From Gonapodya prolifera JEL478 (Eukaryota > Monoblepharomycota > Monoblepharidomycetes > Monoblepharidales > Gonapodyaceae), in assembly GCA_001574975.1 (NCBI GenBank), contig KQ965808.1, forward strand, positions 62,001-126,000: a stretch of DNA of 64,000 bases, in the 5' to 3' direction. This document shows positions 24,476 through 36,300 of this stretch, piece after piece. The stretch's first letter is position 1. Every line of letters starts with the position of its first letter. The translations under genes were made by a program, and so were the position numbers. Below the pieces are notes generated by a model that was not told the DNA's origin, did no database searches, and was given only the letters and a program-made list of their open reading frames with translations.

Positions 24476-25836
24476 CTAAACAAACTCCCAGTCCACCATT
24501 CGAACGCGTTTACCGCTCCCCTTCAAACGATCTTCTAAGGTATCCACCATCGCGTCCCACAGGTCTAGCCGCTTCACTCTTTCAAACCGGAGCATAAAGT
24601 CAACTTACCAAGCCGGAACTGCACGCACCGCGGCCGCCCAGTCTTCCACAGTAAACTGCGCATTATCGGACCTCACCTCGATTTCGAGGTGTGTCACGGT
24701 GGGGTACCGCCGGGTAAGCATCGCCATGTCACGGAGGTGGCGAAGTGGTGCAGCGCTTGGTGCTGGCGGGTGGCTTTGATCGTCGAAACTATGCTCGCTC
24801 CTCGCTTCGATACCATAAAGAGCCACACGTAAGAAATGGACTTTTACCCTTGCGTTTGTAGCGGCAAGCATGCTATCTTGATCAGCATTCGTGATATCCT
24901 CAGATGGATCTGGCCATGACAAAACCTCGAAATTCCCGTATGGAACCGCTACCGGCACCTCTCCAAGAGTATTGAGGTTGGGAAATAGACGGGGAATATG
25001 GCCGTCGAAAACCTGACGGACGTTGAGGTTCCACATAAGGGCACGCTTGTCATGCCGTGATGGTATCAGAGGACTATGGATGTGTAACTTAGCGTCGTAA
25101 TGCGTGCCCTTGCATCGGAGGAGTCAGGTCCAAAAAATCATCCAGAGGAAAAGCTGGGTAAGTGGTGAGATACAGTGTGGTGAGCCGAGGAAAAACGGGG
25201 AAAAGATGTTTGCAAGGCTCAAAACCGTTGGTGTCAGCATCTGGACGCCCGTTTAGAACCACAGAAAACAGATGAACTCGGCGGATGGGGGAGGTAATGC
25301 CTCGCTCGGAAAGATGGCCGAGCAACAGCAATTCCATCAAGTTCACGGAACCAGTCCTTAGCGATGAAATCACCAAGTTGGTTGAAGAGGAGGGGCTCGC
25401 TCTGACGATGTCCACGCTGCATTTCAGATAAATCCATGGACAGCTGTACGGGATTAACCTTGATCAGTTTGGCGGTCCCGTCATTTTCAAAGCTGTCACT
25501 CGTAAATGCGATTCGACTAGCCATGCACGCCAAACCGTCCCTCGTTCTTCCTTGATTTGCGAGAAAGTAGGCATCCTTAACTGTCACTTTCACCACCATC
25601 GCCATGCCGTGTTCTGCAATTCCGCCGGACGCCCAGTTGATGTTCAACGGCTGTTTGTTTCCAACAGTCGGGACGACCTTCAGCTTCAGGCGCACCGGAA
25701 TCGCCCCGTTAGGCGATGCAGTCGTGACGGATACCCGTCGCCATTGACGACACACGAGGGGAGTCACGGTGACGAGACACTTTGGCGGAACGTGAGAGAA
25801 GATAAGCCCCAGGAGTTCGACCGGTACAGTGAGCAT
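24476..25836 (-). pseudogene. Decayed F-box / leucine-rich type gene
   Basis: The start at 25836 is a typical F-box: MLTVPVELLGLIFSHVPPKC, then LVCRQWRRVSV. About 200 codons follow in one frame. The continuation VHLFSVVLNGRPD to RLTTLYLTTYPAFPLDDFL lies in a second frame, and LFPNLNTLGEVPVA to YPTVTHLEIEVRS in a third. At 24607-24605 a TAA stop sits in frame. The same frame then runs on as MLRFERVKRLDLWDAMV to a final stop at 24476, which looks like the true C-terminus. One frame change might be an intron, but the in-frame stop and second shift argue for decay. The ancestor would have been a substrate adaptor for an SCF ubiquitin ligase. Confidence 0.6.
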
Positions 25837-26198
25837 CCTGGTAGGACAATGTTCGTGGTTGTCTGCCCAAGACGCGTCTTCGTGAAGCGCTCACCCGTGT
25901 CAAAGAGAGGGAGAGGGGCCACGGCCCCCTTGCGCAAACCTAGTACCATTTTTCTTGTGCGTCTCAATGTCGGGTCATTTGATGTATTCACCAATCACTT
26001 CCATGCGTATGACGATTTCTCCCAGCTGCGATTTGCTACAAATGCACAGAATGGACGACATTCTTGACTCCCGTTTACAGAACTTATCAAAAGTACGAGA
26101 AGAAAGAGAAAACTCAACTCTATCTTACATTGTTTTGCTACTGCAACTTGATTCAATGTCAATTCTGATTTGAGACAACTCAGCACCCACCCGAGGAG
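25837..26198. other. Divergent intergenic region
   Basis: Lies between the minus-strand F-box relic and the plus-strand phosphatase gene, so it should hold the phosphatase promoter. No clear TATA box is visible. Confidence 0.5.
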
Positions 26199-28193
26199 AT
26201 GATTCGACTCAGGACGATCTCTCCTTCCGCTGCAGGCACCGTCTCGCTCTCTTTATCACGACATGGAGCACCAAGTGTACCATCGCTGTCCACCAGAGCG
26301 TCGGTCCTCTTTGCGTTCTCACATTCTCCAATCACATCCAACAAAAATGAACACAATTTCTCGACACTGCAACTGGGATCTGCGTTCACCTCGTCCTCAT
26401 CGCAGCGCCTTCGCTCGTCCCCAGCGAAACGACGCGACTATCGTTTCTATTCCTCCAATTCACCGCGCAACTCCTCGACGTGGACAGTCCCGCTCACAGC
26501 CGGCGCGACTGCAGCAGGTGCATACTACCTGTACGAGCAGTACAGTGGAAAGACATCTTCCGACGCGGAGTCACCGTCTCCCTCCACGTCGGCCCCGGAC
26601 CAGCTTTCGCCATCGGAAGTGGACACTCTGCTCAGATCCACACAACGAACGTTTTTCCCGGGAAACGCAGGCCATATTCGACGTGTCGATTTCAATTCTG
26701 TACCAAGCAACGACCCCATCGAGGATTACTACGACTTCCGCGTCGTCGAGCCTGGGTCCGAACCTCACCTTCCACAAACCTCGTGGTTCTCCTGGCCCAA
26801 CTCTTTGTCCACCTCCTCTTCCTCTTCAACAACTCCTTCCTCTCGCACCTTGATTGCCATATTCGACGGCCACTCGGGGACCCACTGCGCCTCCGTACTC
26901 TCACAATCGCTCACAAACTACGCCGCGCTCGAAATCTACCGCTCAGTCCCGCCCCTCGAGTCCGAGGGGCCGCACTCTCCAGCACGCCGTCGTGCCGTCA
27001 CAGCAGCGCTCGAGGCTGCCTTTGTCCGCCTCGACGCCGACATCACCTCGGGCCGACTTCCTGCACCTCCTCCGCCAACTTCCCCAACTCCGCCACCCAA
27101 AGTACCCCTCGCTGGCTCGTGCGCGCTTCTTGCTTATATCGATGGCTCTGACCTGTACGTCGCGTGTACGGGGGACTCGCGCGCCGTGCTGGCCCGACGC
27201 GTAGGTGGGGACGAGAACGGCAATGCCGCCCGGTGGGTGTGCGACCAACTCACGGAGGACCAGACGGCGCGCAACCCGGACGAACTGAGACGGATGCTGA
27301 TGGAGCACCCGGGGGAAGAATACACCGGTGAGTCTTAGTCTTCGTCCTTGGGGTATTTGTCTCACAACAACATCTCACCTCCCTCTCCCCCAGTCGTCTC
27401 CCGCGGGCGTGTCCTAGGCTCTCTCATGCCAACCCGCGCCTTCGGTGACGCGCGGTACAAGTGGCCGCTGGCGATCCCCTCGACGAGATCACTCTTACTC
27501 CCTCCGACGCCCTTCTACGGGCCTGTCATGGACGCGTACTATGCTCGAGGCGGAGCGAGATATTATGTGAGTCTGTGGGAACGATATAATGCTCATACTC
27601 CCCTATCAGCCCTTCCATTTCTTCGTTGCTCCCTCAAGCTCACCCCACCCTACGTCACCGCCCGCCCCGTGGTCTCACACCGCCTTCTGCCCTCCTCCCC
27701 CTGCGCGCTTGTAATGGCGACAGACGGACTATGGGACTTCCTCTCGTCTGAATCAGCAGTTGACGGTGTGGCGGGATCGTTCGGGAGCCTTTCGACCCAG
27801 AGAGTGGACGAAGCTAACATCAGTACCGGTGATAACCCCGCCACGGCGCTGATACGGGAATCGCTGGGCGGCTCCAACCAGGCCCAAGTCTCGGCCCTTT
27901 TGAGTCTCCCTCGCGGAAAGGAATCTCGCCGGCGACGGGACGACGTGACCGTTGCCGTCTCATGGCTGGACGCGTCTTCCACTAATTCCTTTGGCTCTGG
28001 TCACACGACGGACCGCGGGCTCGGGTTTTCGTCCGTGGACTTCTCCCATGGCGAGGCGGGCGGGGAAGGGTTGATGCAGCGGTGGGTGGACGAGGCGGCG
28101 CGGATCAGAAGGGAGCGGGAGCAGGGAAGGAAGGAAGTCGATGAGGCGGTGAAGAAGGGCGATTATAGGAGAGGGGATGTCGTGGGTGGGTGA
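26199..28193 (+). CDS. PTC5: Mitochondrial PP2C-type phosphatase (PDH phosphatase family)
   Basis: Three exons (26199-27327, 27394-27566, 27639-28193) encode 618 residues. The N-terminus is Arg/Ser-rich like a mitochondrial presequence and is followed by a helix (VPLTAGATAAGAYYLYEQY). The PP2C motifs are in order: IAIFDGHSGTHCA (metal-binding Asp), SCALLAYIDGSDLYVACTGD, SRAVLARR, LMPTRAFGDARYKW and LVMATDGLWDFLSS. A final DDVTVAVSW supplies another metal-binding Asp. This order and the mitochondrial signal match Ptc5/PDP, which dephosphorylates and activates pyruvate dehydrogenase. Assignment to Ptc5 instead of its paralogue Ptc6 is by overall feel and not certain. The 72-base second intron has no stop. 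The region between motifs is Ser/Pro-rich. Confidence 0.88.
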
Positions 28194-28547
28194 GCCGGCA
28201 AAAACAAGCTCCGTCCAATCCACCTGCATAGTTGTCGAAAGAAGAAGTGATTCGAATTGTAATGTTGCTATGAATCCCAGAACAGCACCATTGTTTCCAA
28301 GGGCTTACACGGCATATTTTTACCTCCACGGTCCTAGGATCTACCTTGGTACCAAATCTGGTTCACATGGCCGAACTTCCCTACGTCATCGTCATTTTGC
28401 TAGCTGATTCTGTCACTCTAGAATCTCTCGCGGACTTTCGTAGCCTTCGAAGGAAACTACATTCTGTAATTTCACGGTCGACCCCCCTGTTCCACCGTTG
28501 AGTCCCTTTCGACACCTCCGCCCATACCTTCAACGACCAAGCTTTGA
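28194..28547. other. Convergent intergenic region
   Basis: Between the 3' ends of the phosphatase and the minus-strand MYND relic. Nothing recognised. Confidence 0.5.
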
Positions 28548-29407
28548 CTAAGTGTGTTCCTTGGCTTCCTCGGATTCGCCTCCGGTGACACCCTCCACAT
28601 TCCAAAAGTCCTCCCGACAGACCACTTTATGCATCTTCCAGTGTACCTTTTGACAGTTCGCGTCACAGTACCTCGCAATCTGGCACCGAGCACACGTCTT
28701 TGTTGGTGCCATATTCGAACACCGGACAGGGGCGCACACGTTCTCCACATCCGACGCCTTAGTGGACTTCATCCATTTGTTAATGGAGACGCCCGCGGCT
28801 CAGGGTTTCGGGCGACGACGCTTTGACTCTCCCGGAAAGGGGATTCCGAATTTGGCTTCCATAGATGCCTCGCACGACATATAAACGTTGAGGGCCAAGA
28901 AAAATTGAGTTTCATCGTATTTCTTCCGCATCATTCTGTCTTTAACAATCGCCGCCACGTTGTTGTTAAAGGGGGGTGGGCTTTCGTAACGGTTGCGAAG
29001 TAGATGAGACACTTGTCTGACTCATAATCGGACGTATGGTTCAGGTCAACGGGGTCAAAGATAATCGCCCCTTGCATGATAAGCTCCAACTCGGATGAAG
29101 ATCTCTCCAATTCCAGGACGAGGGAGACTGTGTCCAGAAAGATGTGAAGGATATTCATTGATGGCTCCAAAAGTATCCTTCGAAGGGCACGCGAACGATT
29201 CGCATAAAAGACTTCACAAATGGCGCCGTCAACGTGCTTCCCCTGAAGGCTTGCCGCGCAATCTCCCTTCCGAACATGCTCGCGAAGATGAGGCTAAACA
29301 CTTTGCGTTGAGTCATCTTCGTAACGCTCCGTTCCGTCTCCGATTGTGCGCCGGTACCCATCCGCTCGATGTTCCATCTTCGAAAGGACTTCATTCGCCG
29401 ACAGCAT
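28548..29407 (-). pseudogene. MYND zinc-finger gene, probably decayed (minus copy of a head-to-head pair)
   Basis: From the ATG at 29407 it reads MLSANEVLSKMEHRADGYRR. It then shifts frame into KVFSLIFASMFGREIARQAF and shifts again into RALRRILLEPSMNILHIFLD. Compared with the plus-strand partner at 29596, about 60 codons after the signature are missing. The 3' end is intact. A complete MYND finger is present (CAPVRC, CARCQIARYCDANC, HWKMHKVVC) with all expected cysteines and histidines, followed by DFWNVEG. The two frame changes and the deletion suggest a pseudogene whose last exon survives. A gene using only the last part, with another start, cannot be ruled out. Confidence 0.6.
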
Positions 29408-29595
29408 TGTGGTGACGCTCCGCGTACTACGAGGGCCGGTGCATTGCTTCCAGCAGAGTGGAATTTCAGCGGCCAGCGCCCCTGAACTGTCTGTCGCCCT
29501 CCATTACAAACGAAATAAAGTCTCGTCAAATGTTCACAACAGCGCTCTCGCGGAATCGCCATCACGCTGCTCGCTCTACTGGGAGCATCACCGCA

Positions 29596-30290
29596 ATGCC
29601 ATTAGCGAATGAAGTCCTCTCGCAGATGGATCAAGAGCGGATGGGTGCCGGCGCACAATCAGAGACTTCCAGCGTTTGATCGCGAACGTGCCGGACGAAG
29701 ACAACTTGGACCCTCGGTACAGAGAGGGAATCAGTAGCGTGATTGACGCATTCGATGGAATGGTCAACGACCCACCCGGAGACGAGTCAAGTGTGATCCC
29801 TTGCAACTTCGATGTGGCCCGACGCGAAGTCTTTGGCCTCGTCCTTGCTAGCGCATTCGGGAGGGATCTGGCGAGACACGCCTTTAGGGAGCTAACATTC
29901 ACGGCTCCATCTTTGAGGATCTTTGTGCTCCTTGCCACGCATTCACGTGCTCTTCGAAGGATACTGTTGGAGCCAACGTTGAACATTCTTCCCCTTTTCC
30001 TTGACACAGTCTGCCTCGTCCTGAGCATCGGGATCTATACGGACCGGACGAAACCTATTGTACAAGGGGACACAAACCTCACGGTCCTGCATGACATTGA
30101 AGATCGGCACCATGTTGTCTCGGTCCACTAGGTCAAATGCTATCTCCGCTGGAGTTGACAAGGGAATCTGTGGCCTACTTTGCATCCGTCGCGAAAGCAC
30201 ACACCAGCATCTACAAAAGCATGGCGGGAACTCTCAGCGACAAAGGGATACTCCGATAATATCATGGAACGGATCTCTTGATGGGACTGT
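29596..30290 (+). pseudogene. MYND-family gene without finger, decayed (plus copy of a head-to-head pair)
   Basis: Starts MPLANEVLSQMDQ. One base is then missing relative to the partner, so DGCRRTIRDFQRLIANVPD continues in another frame. That frame is long and open (29676-30131) and includes VFGLVLASAFGRDLARHAF and RALRRILLEPTLNILPLFLD. It stops at 30131. A further frame continues SVAYFASVAKAHTSIYKS, which matches YFATVTKAH in the minus partner. No MYND finger follows. The ATG is only 188 bases from the ATG of the minus partner, so the pair is divergent. Confidence 0.6.
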
Positions 30291-30636
30291 ACACGTACCT
30301 ATTATGTGAGGAGTACATGGAATATCGATATTTGGTACGTGGAGGGTGTCGTCGGAGATGAATAAGTGGAAGAGGACCACACGGAAAAGAGCAATTAATT
30401 AACTATTGATGGTTCAATGTAGATGAGGGAGGAGTTGTTGATATCCAAGGTGGCGAATCGAAATAAGGAGATAGCTGCCCCGTAATTATTATTCGAAAGG
30501 TCCGGTTTTCACAAAGCCATATATTCCACCATGGGCGGTACAAATCGATCGATTCAAAAGAAGCTCCAAGTAGACTATCCTCAAATACGCCACAGATACG
30601 TGGTGATGGTTGCATTTAACATCTCGTCCTAATCCT
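30291..30636. other. Intergenic region
   Basis: 3' flanks of the MYND relic and of the Bax-inhibitor gene. Nothing recognised. Confidence 0.5.
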
Positions 30637-31917
30637 TTACTCGCGATTCAAATCATTGAGAATCCGCAAGATGTACAAGAAGAGATTGAGGAGGTCGAGG
30701 TAGAGCTCCACGGCTGCCATAATGTAGTCCTCGGGGCTGGTGTGTAAAGAGACATTGCAAGCTAGAAACCGAGGACAAAACGGCACGACTGCACGACGCA
30801 AGCTCACCTCAACTTGTTCAAGATCATGTAAGTATCGAAAATCGTGTACCCGCAAAACACGAGCGCTCCAATCACAGCAATGACCAAGTCGGCCACTCTG
30901 TTGAACGGAAGGAACACCTGCACGAATCCAGCAATAATCAGGGCGAAGAGAGAGATGTACAGGAATGGGCCGATTCCAGAGAAGTCGTACTTGGACTGGA
31001 TGGTGAATACGGTTAGGAGAGCGAAGAGACCGAACGTTATGATGACGGCTTGGAGAACCACGCGGGAGTCGTAGAGCGATACTGTAAGGAAGTTGAAGGA
31101 AGTTGTTTTTGCGTGATAAGAGTGTGAGAATTCCGTCTTACCGGCGGTTCCGATGGTGAAGGCTTCGCAAAAGGTGAAACTTTGTTCAAAGCAACGAGGG
31201 TGAACAACTGGGAACCGCGAGACACAACGAGAAGTCCGATATTACGTACACAGAAAGCACCACAAAGTTCCATGGAGTCTGTCTCTTTACGAAGGTCAAC
31301 GTAATGAGCGAAATCTGAAATGAGCGGATAAGTGGAGTGTCTGGCATGTCAAGACAACTGATAGTTCCGCTTAATACTCACGAACGCCACCACCATAGGA
31401 ACATAAAACGCCCAGACATTCTGTGCAATCCAGTGCTTGAAGCTACCTCCGTTTGCGAACATCATCATCGCACCTGTGCCCCATGGTTAGGAGTCGTTAG
31501 GTCAACTTTGCTCCCACAGCATGCCAACGGTAAAAGCGGCACCCACCAACTAAAACGGAAAAGCCTATTTGCGCTGCCAATATTGTGTAGACCTTCCGAA
31601 TGAATCCTCGCCTGATTTCGTCCCCAGCATCTTTGAGGAACACAACGGGCTTCACCGCGGACTCTGGATCGGCAAAGTAGTCTTCCCCTGCCTGGTGTGC
31701 GCGGTACGAAGGCGGTGGCGCCTCGACCTGTCGAATTTGGGAGGTGATTTGGGATACAAATGCCGAAGATGGCTGCTCCTGATGAAAGAAGGGCTCACCA
31801 CGTCGACCGGGTCTCCAGCCCTCGAGGACAGGAGAGGTCGGCGATCTTCCTCCCGTTTCGACATGTATCTTGGGTGCGTTGCTGAGGTGGATGTGTGCGG
31901 GGTGAACGTGCTTGCGG
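30637..31917 (-). CDS. BXI1: Bax inhibitor-1 / TMBIM family membrane protein
   Basis: Coding segments on the minus strand are 31917-31547, 31473-31382, 31314-31250, 31179-31142, 31081-30808 and 30736-30637, all with matching phases. The N-terminal ~100 residues are Pro/Gln-rich and cytosolic in this family. The membrane domain follows: IRRGFIRKVYTILAAQIGF, WAFYVPMVVAFISLITLTF, FTFCEAFTIGTAVSLYDSR, VLQAVIITFGLFALLTVFTI, FNRVADLVIAVIGALVFCGY and TIFDTYMIL. The C-terminus is SPEDYIMAAVELYLDLLN. These proteins sit in ER, Golgi or vacuole membranes and tune calcium leak and stress-induced death. The first coding exon is not found; in the frame of the core there is a stop just before 31917, and an acceptor (TTTTAG) is present there. 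The start therefore lies farther right, perhaps near 32030. Confidence 0.88.
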
Positions 31918-32406
31918 CTAAAAGTTCAATGAAGGAATGCTCCGGAATAATCTTCATTTCAAATCCAAGGGGTGCTTAGTTTTCGAAAGTTCAACTGAAC
32001 TTGCCGCGGCACTCAGAACAACGCATATCTTCCCAGAGGTCAAAACACTGAGTGTCTCAACCAACGCCAGGTTGGAGTTGATGCAGCTCTCATTTGATAT
32101 AAGGAAGTTGCACCGAGAAAAAGAAGCTGTAATCGAAATTACATAAGTAAGAGTGCTGGAGACCTGTCCTCCGTGGTAATGTTATTCTGTCGTCCACGGA
32201 AGGCCGCGGCAGGTTGGTCTCCATTGGCACTCTGGCTTCGCTGCGCACAGCGTTGATCTTCGTCCAACGTCACGCGAGTCTCCGCATTCGCTCGTATCGG
32301 TGCAGTGCAGGTTGCAGCTCTGACACTTAGAAACTCCGACCGAGGTGAGCTGAGAGCGCTTCATCGTTCCAGCTTTGGTATTCGGCATCGACAACTGTTG
32401 CCCGAA
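31918..32406. other. 5' region of the Bax-inhibitor gene
   Basis: Should hold the missing first exon and promoter of the minus-strand Bax-inhibitor gene. Candidate starts are at about 31957 and 32034, but none joins cleanly to the core exon. Confidence 0.4.
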
Positions 32407-34347
32407 GTAGCACGTTTGCATCAATTCAATGGCGTCCCCGATGCCTCTGCATTCGGAATCTTCACGATCCGGTCGAAACCGGCTCCTTGCACTTCCTTCC
32501 CTCGTTTTCCATGAAATATCCTGCCGATGGTCCCACTATCCTCTCGGCCTTCCAACCAAAGCACTCTGCCGCGAGCTCTACGATGCTTTATCGGACGCGT
32601 GGTCTGTGGCCGCGCGTGCCAGAAGAGCACTTCATGAGCGAGATGTCGACTGAAGTCCTGACGCCTTTACGCGATGGCAGGTCGCAAGAGCATCTGTCCG
32701 GACCTCTCCGTGGGCATTCGCCTCACTCTCTTTGCTCTTATGGGATGGTTTCGCCGCAAAAACTTTACGCGACGAGGTTGCAAACGATCTCGGATTAATC
32801 GAGACGCTCAGCAACGCCTTCCTCAAGCAGGACGTCGAGTTGTTCAGAGTATTGCTCGAACATCGGATTAGAAACTTTGCGATTCATACCCAAGGCTGTC
32901 GAAACTGCCAATAAAACGCACGATTCTCCGCCGAGGATTACCAGCGTGGCTTTTGTCCCGGCAGCACACTGTACATCGCTTCGTATCATCTTGTGATTTG
33001 TCACAGGCATGTGCACCAGGACTCAAAATTCAATCCCGACCAATGTTCTCGCTGCTTCTCGAGAACTGCTGTGATGTGGACGAGTCTAAAACACACGACG
33101 AAAGAACATTCCTGCACCGAACGGTGGAACATAAAGATGTCCATATGATCAGCCTGTTACTGGACCACGGCGCTAGTATTGATGGGCTGGCGAGGGCGGA
33201 CATGACATTATACCCAAATGCAAAGCGGACAGATACGCCTCTAATGATTGCTGTAGCTCGGTACTTCTCAACCACACGGCTTCTCTTGGATCGTGGCGTA
33301 AAAGTTGACGCTTGCAATGCGCGAGGGGAGACAGCATTGTTCATGGCCAAGGACCAGGAAATCGCTCAGCTCTCATTTGATACGGTGCGGATGTGAATGC
33401 TCGTGACGATGCTGAGAATACGCCTCTGAAGAAACATGCGCAGAGGTTAGATTTTGTTCGATTCCTTTTGGACAATGGAGCGGATGCAAGTTTGCATCCA
33501 GACCCACTCGTTTCTGCAACCCGAGAAGTTGAGACGGACTTGGTGAAGCGTCTGTTGGACGGAGGCGCTCCCATGGAACGTATAAGCCAGGGTGGTGCAC
33601 TTGCACTGCACGTCATTTGTCAAAGACCAGAAAGCCAGCGACCAGATCGACTGGAGCGAACCTCGCAAATTTTCGAAACCCTTCGCCAATTTTCAGGGGA
33701 CGATCACGTAAACTCGAGAGATCGCAGTGGAAAATCACCACTCCAATGGGTCGCGCTCTCTCTTTCGGGAGGAACCAGCAGTTCGCCAGGTCCGGAACAA
33801 GTTGTCATGGCGAAGCGACTGGGTACAGATCCATATATTGACGCTCCCGACGGCAACACTCTGCTTCACATTGCTGTTGCAGCTGAAACCCCGTCCATTG
33901 AGCTGGTGGCCTTGTTCCTTCGCGATTGCAAGATTGACCCAAACATTCCGAACGCGTTTGGAGAAACGGCTGTTTGTTACGCAGCAAATTTAAGGCAGCA
34001 ATCTGACCACACTCTCTTTTCTCCTCAATCATGGAGCCGACCCGTCAGCTGTATGACCAGCAGATAAACGCCCAGCACTTCATGAGGCACTTGCATCAAT
34101 ATAGTGGGACCACCGTGCACATCATGACGTGTTTGTGCTCCGTCTACTTAATACAGGTGCGATCGCGCGAGGAGAGAAGATGCGATTGATCAGGCGAAAT
34201 GAGTCGGCGATGGGTGGACAAAGGATAAGCCGTGACTTGCGCAACAAATTGCACATCGCGAGATGCAAGGTCCTCTTTGCAAGTGTCACAAAAGGACGCA
34301 ATCCGAGGCAGCAAATGGGTGGCAGCGAAGGCCAGAATACATTCTAG
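32407..34347 (+). pseudogene. Decayed F-box / ankyrin-repeat gene
   Basis: The left end has an F-box-like start (LLALPSLVFHEI, then LCRELYDALSDAW). It shifts frame into LLWDGFAAKTLRDEVAND and IETLSNAFLKQDVELFRVLL. Ankyrin repeats follow in three further frames: ISLLLDHGASIDGLA, TRLLLDRGVKVDACNARGE, then after a shift at about 33381 VNARDDAENTPLKKHAQRLD, FVRFLLDNGADASL and LVKRLLDGGAPMER. Next come DPYIDAPDGNTLLHIAV and ELVALFLRDCKIDPNIP. Another shift near 34020 precedes FLLNHGADPSAV and HDVFVLRLLNTGA. Ankyrin units bind substrates and the F-box binds Skp1. At least four frame changes without good splice signals make this a pseudogene. Confidence 0.65.
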
Positions 34348-34701
34348 ATAATTGTACAGGTTGACTTGTCATATAGGAGATGTTTAGATGAAGTTGGGTT
34401 GGCTCCAATTACATTATGAGTGAAATGATAATGACTTTAAAGAGAACACTAGCGCTACATGAGTTCGGACGATGCATTGTTCGACGGGGACGAAATGGAG
34501 GAGAGCGGAGTCATGTGGTCAGTTGAGGTTCAAAAGCGGCTTGCGGGTCACGTTTCGTTCTGCCGTCGGTTCCAAAGTGAAGGTATCCGGGAGATGGAAG
34601 CACTCTCAAGGCGTATGTGTCGGTACATCAGTTTACCTACGCGGACTGCAATGGGTGAAAGATGTCGCGGTCTGTGGGGTTGAAGTAAAAAGCTGCAATA
34701 T
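34348..34701. other. Convergent intergenic region
   Basis: Between the ankyrin relic and the 3' end of the RING-H2 gene. No recognised feature. Confidence 0.5.
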
Positions 34702-35759
34702 TTACGTCATCGAGATTGACGATCCGATGTGTCCCACGTCACCCTCCCACTCACATCGACTCGACAGATCCACTCTGCACAACGGACACTCCCCTCTCTG
34801 ATTGATCAACCACTGGTCGACGCACCTGACGTGGAAGGAGTGCGAGCATGGCAACCTTCTCAGCAAGTCACCCCGCCGAAAGTTGTCCATGCATATTGCA
34901 CAGTACTCTGAGCTGGAGCGAGCTGGCGATGTTGAAGAGGTAGCGAGCCGCGCGGGTGGCACTGGGTCGGAGCTGGGTGATGTGAGGAGTTCCGAATGAT
35001 GTCCGGCACGCCCGGGGCGTCAAAATGATATCTGTTTGTTGTCTCTTCCATGACTGGGGCATCTTCAGGTGCTTGATCCAGAGCTGCGATCAATCTCTTC
35101 TCTCCAACGTGATGTTTTAATCTGATTTTCTTTTTCTTCCCCTCGAACTTCCACACAGCGAACGTTTGTAGAATCATAGAATCTGTTCGGAACGACGCTG
35201 CTTCTGTCTCGTGTTCCGCCCGCATCAGTACTGGGGACGCTATGGCCGCGCGGTACATTTCCGGATTCTGGTCACACAGAGGCGCAAGTAGCTGGGAGCG
35301 GCGCTAGGTTGACGTACAGTACGGCGAAGATGAAAAGATAAACAAGAATAATTGAACGTCAGCCAGCGACAGAATAACAGTCCCAGAACAGAACAAATCG
35401 ACGGTCTCCTCACGCACCATGTGGAGAGAGAACATGGCCAATAGGTTGCCGATGGAGACTGTCAGGGTGAGCACAACGATAATGAGGGGGAGGAGGAATG
35501 TTGGGCTCTCAAATATGGGAAGATCGACGTTTGTAGACGTGGACGACGGTGCGCCTTGGCACGTGGAGTAAATTCGACAATTGGTGAGACCGCCGGCGGA
35601 CGCCTGGGCGGGATATGGGCAGGCGACAACGCACTTGTGGAGGTTGAAACAGAGGGAAGGAAGGACATGGCTTGGGTTGTGTGGGGGGAAGCCGACAGGC
35701 AAATACACCGAGTCAGGGAGAACTGAGCCTTTGCAGGCCTCAGTGAAACGGAAGGTCAC
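34702..35759 (-). CDS. Membrane RING-H2 finger protein (probable E3 ligase), copy B
   Basis: This is a paralogue of the gene at 8391-9646. A cysteine-containing, probably lumenal segment (LCFNLHKCVVACPYP, then NCRIYSTCQGAP) precedes a membrane helix (FLLPLIIVVLTLTVSIGN). The exon ends with a donor at 35417. The next exon starts at 35267 with NPEMYRAAIASP and contains TDSMILQTFAVWKFEG, both shared with copy A. The RING-H2 finger is CAIC, CSHSFHVRC, CPLC. Between about 35000 and 34962 the frame shifts by two bases. An intron there is possible but I cannot place it, so a frameshift is also possible. The 5' end is unresolved: a TGA lies in frame just right of 35759, so a first exon must lie farther right. 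Confidence 0.65.
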
Positions 35760-36300
35760 GGAGAAATCTCAACTCATTCCGGATTGTTCACGACAAAGTT
35801 TATTTGCAAAATGTCTTGGCGAAATCTGCTCCAAATACCATTGTGATCGTAACGATTTCGTTCCACAGGTCCAGTGTTTTCAGGAGGCGTCACAACCCCA
35901 AAGAACAGTTTGCCCAGTGGGAAGGAACACATCTTTGAACACTTCTATCGTCACAAAAGAAAGTGTGAGGAGAAGTCCACCTGAACATTTTACCCACTCT
36001 TCACACTTGCCCATCGACTCAAGATTCAAGACGTTGAATTCAGTCTTCTCCCCAATCTAAGCCCTACGAAACCCGTCTATCAAGATATAATACGAGATAA
36101 AATAATGGTCAGAATGAAGATCTTTCTAGCTCGCTGGCGAGTTGTGATCGGAGAGTCGGTTCGGTGGAGCCGTGGAGCTCAGGCGCTTGTGCCTGTGCGA
36201 AAGCCAGAGCCAGTCACTTCTCCGCCGGAACCTGCCGCACCTCCGCCGTGATACTCTTCCGCTCCTTCTTCAATCCTCCACTTTGCGCTGGTAATAAGGC
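35760..36300. other. Region upstream of the second RING-H2 gene
   Basis: Probably holds the promoter and first exon of the minus-strand RING-H2 gene. A candidate minus-strand start at about 36014 (MGKCEEWVKCSGG) leads to a stop and no clear splice. The rest is unassigned. Confidence 0.4.
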
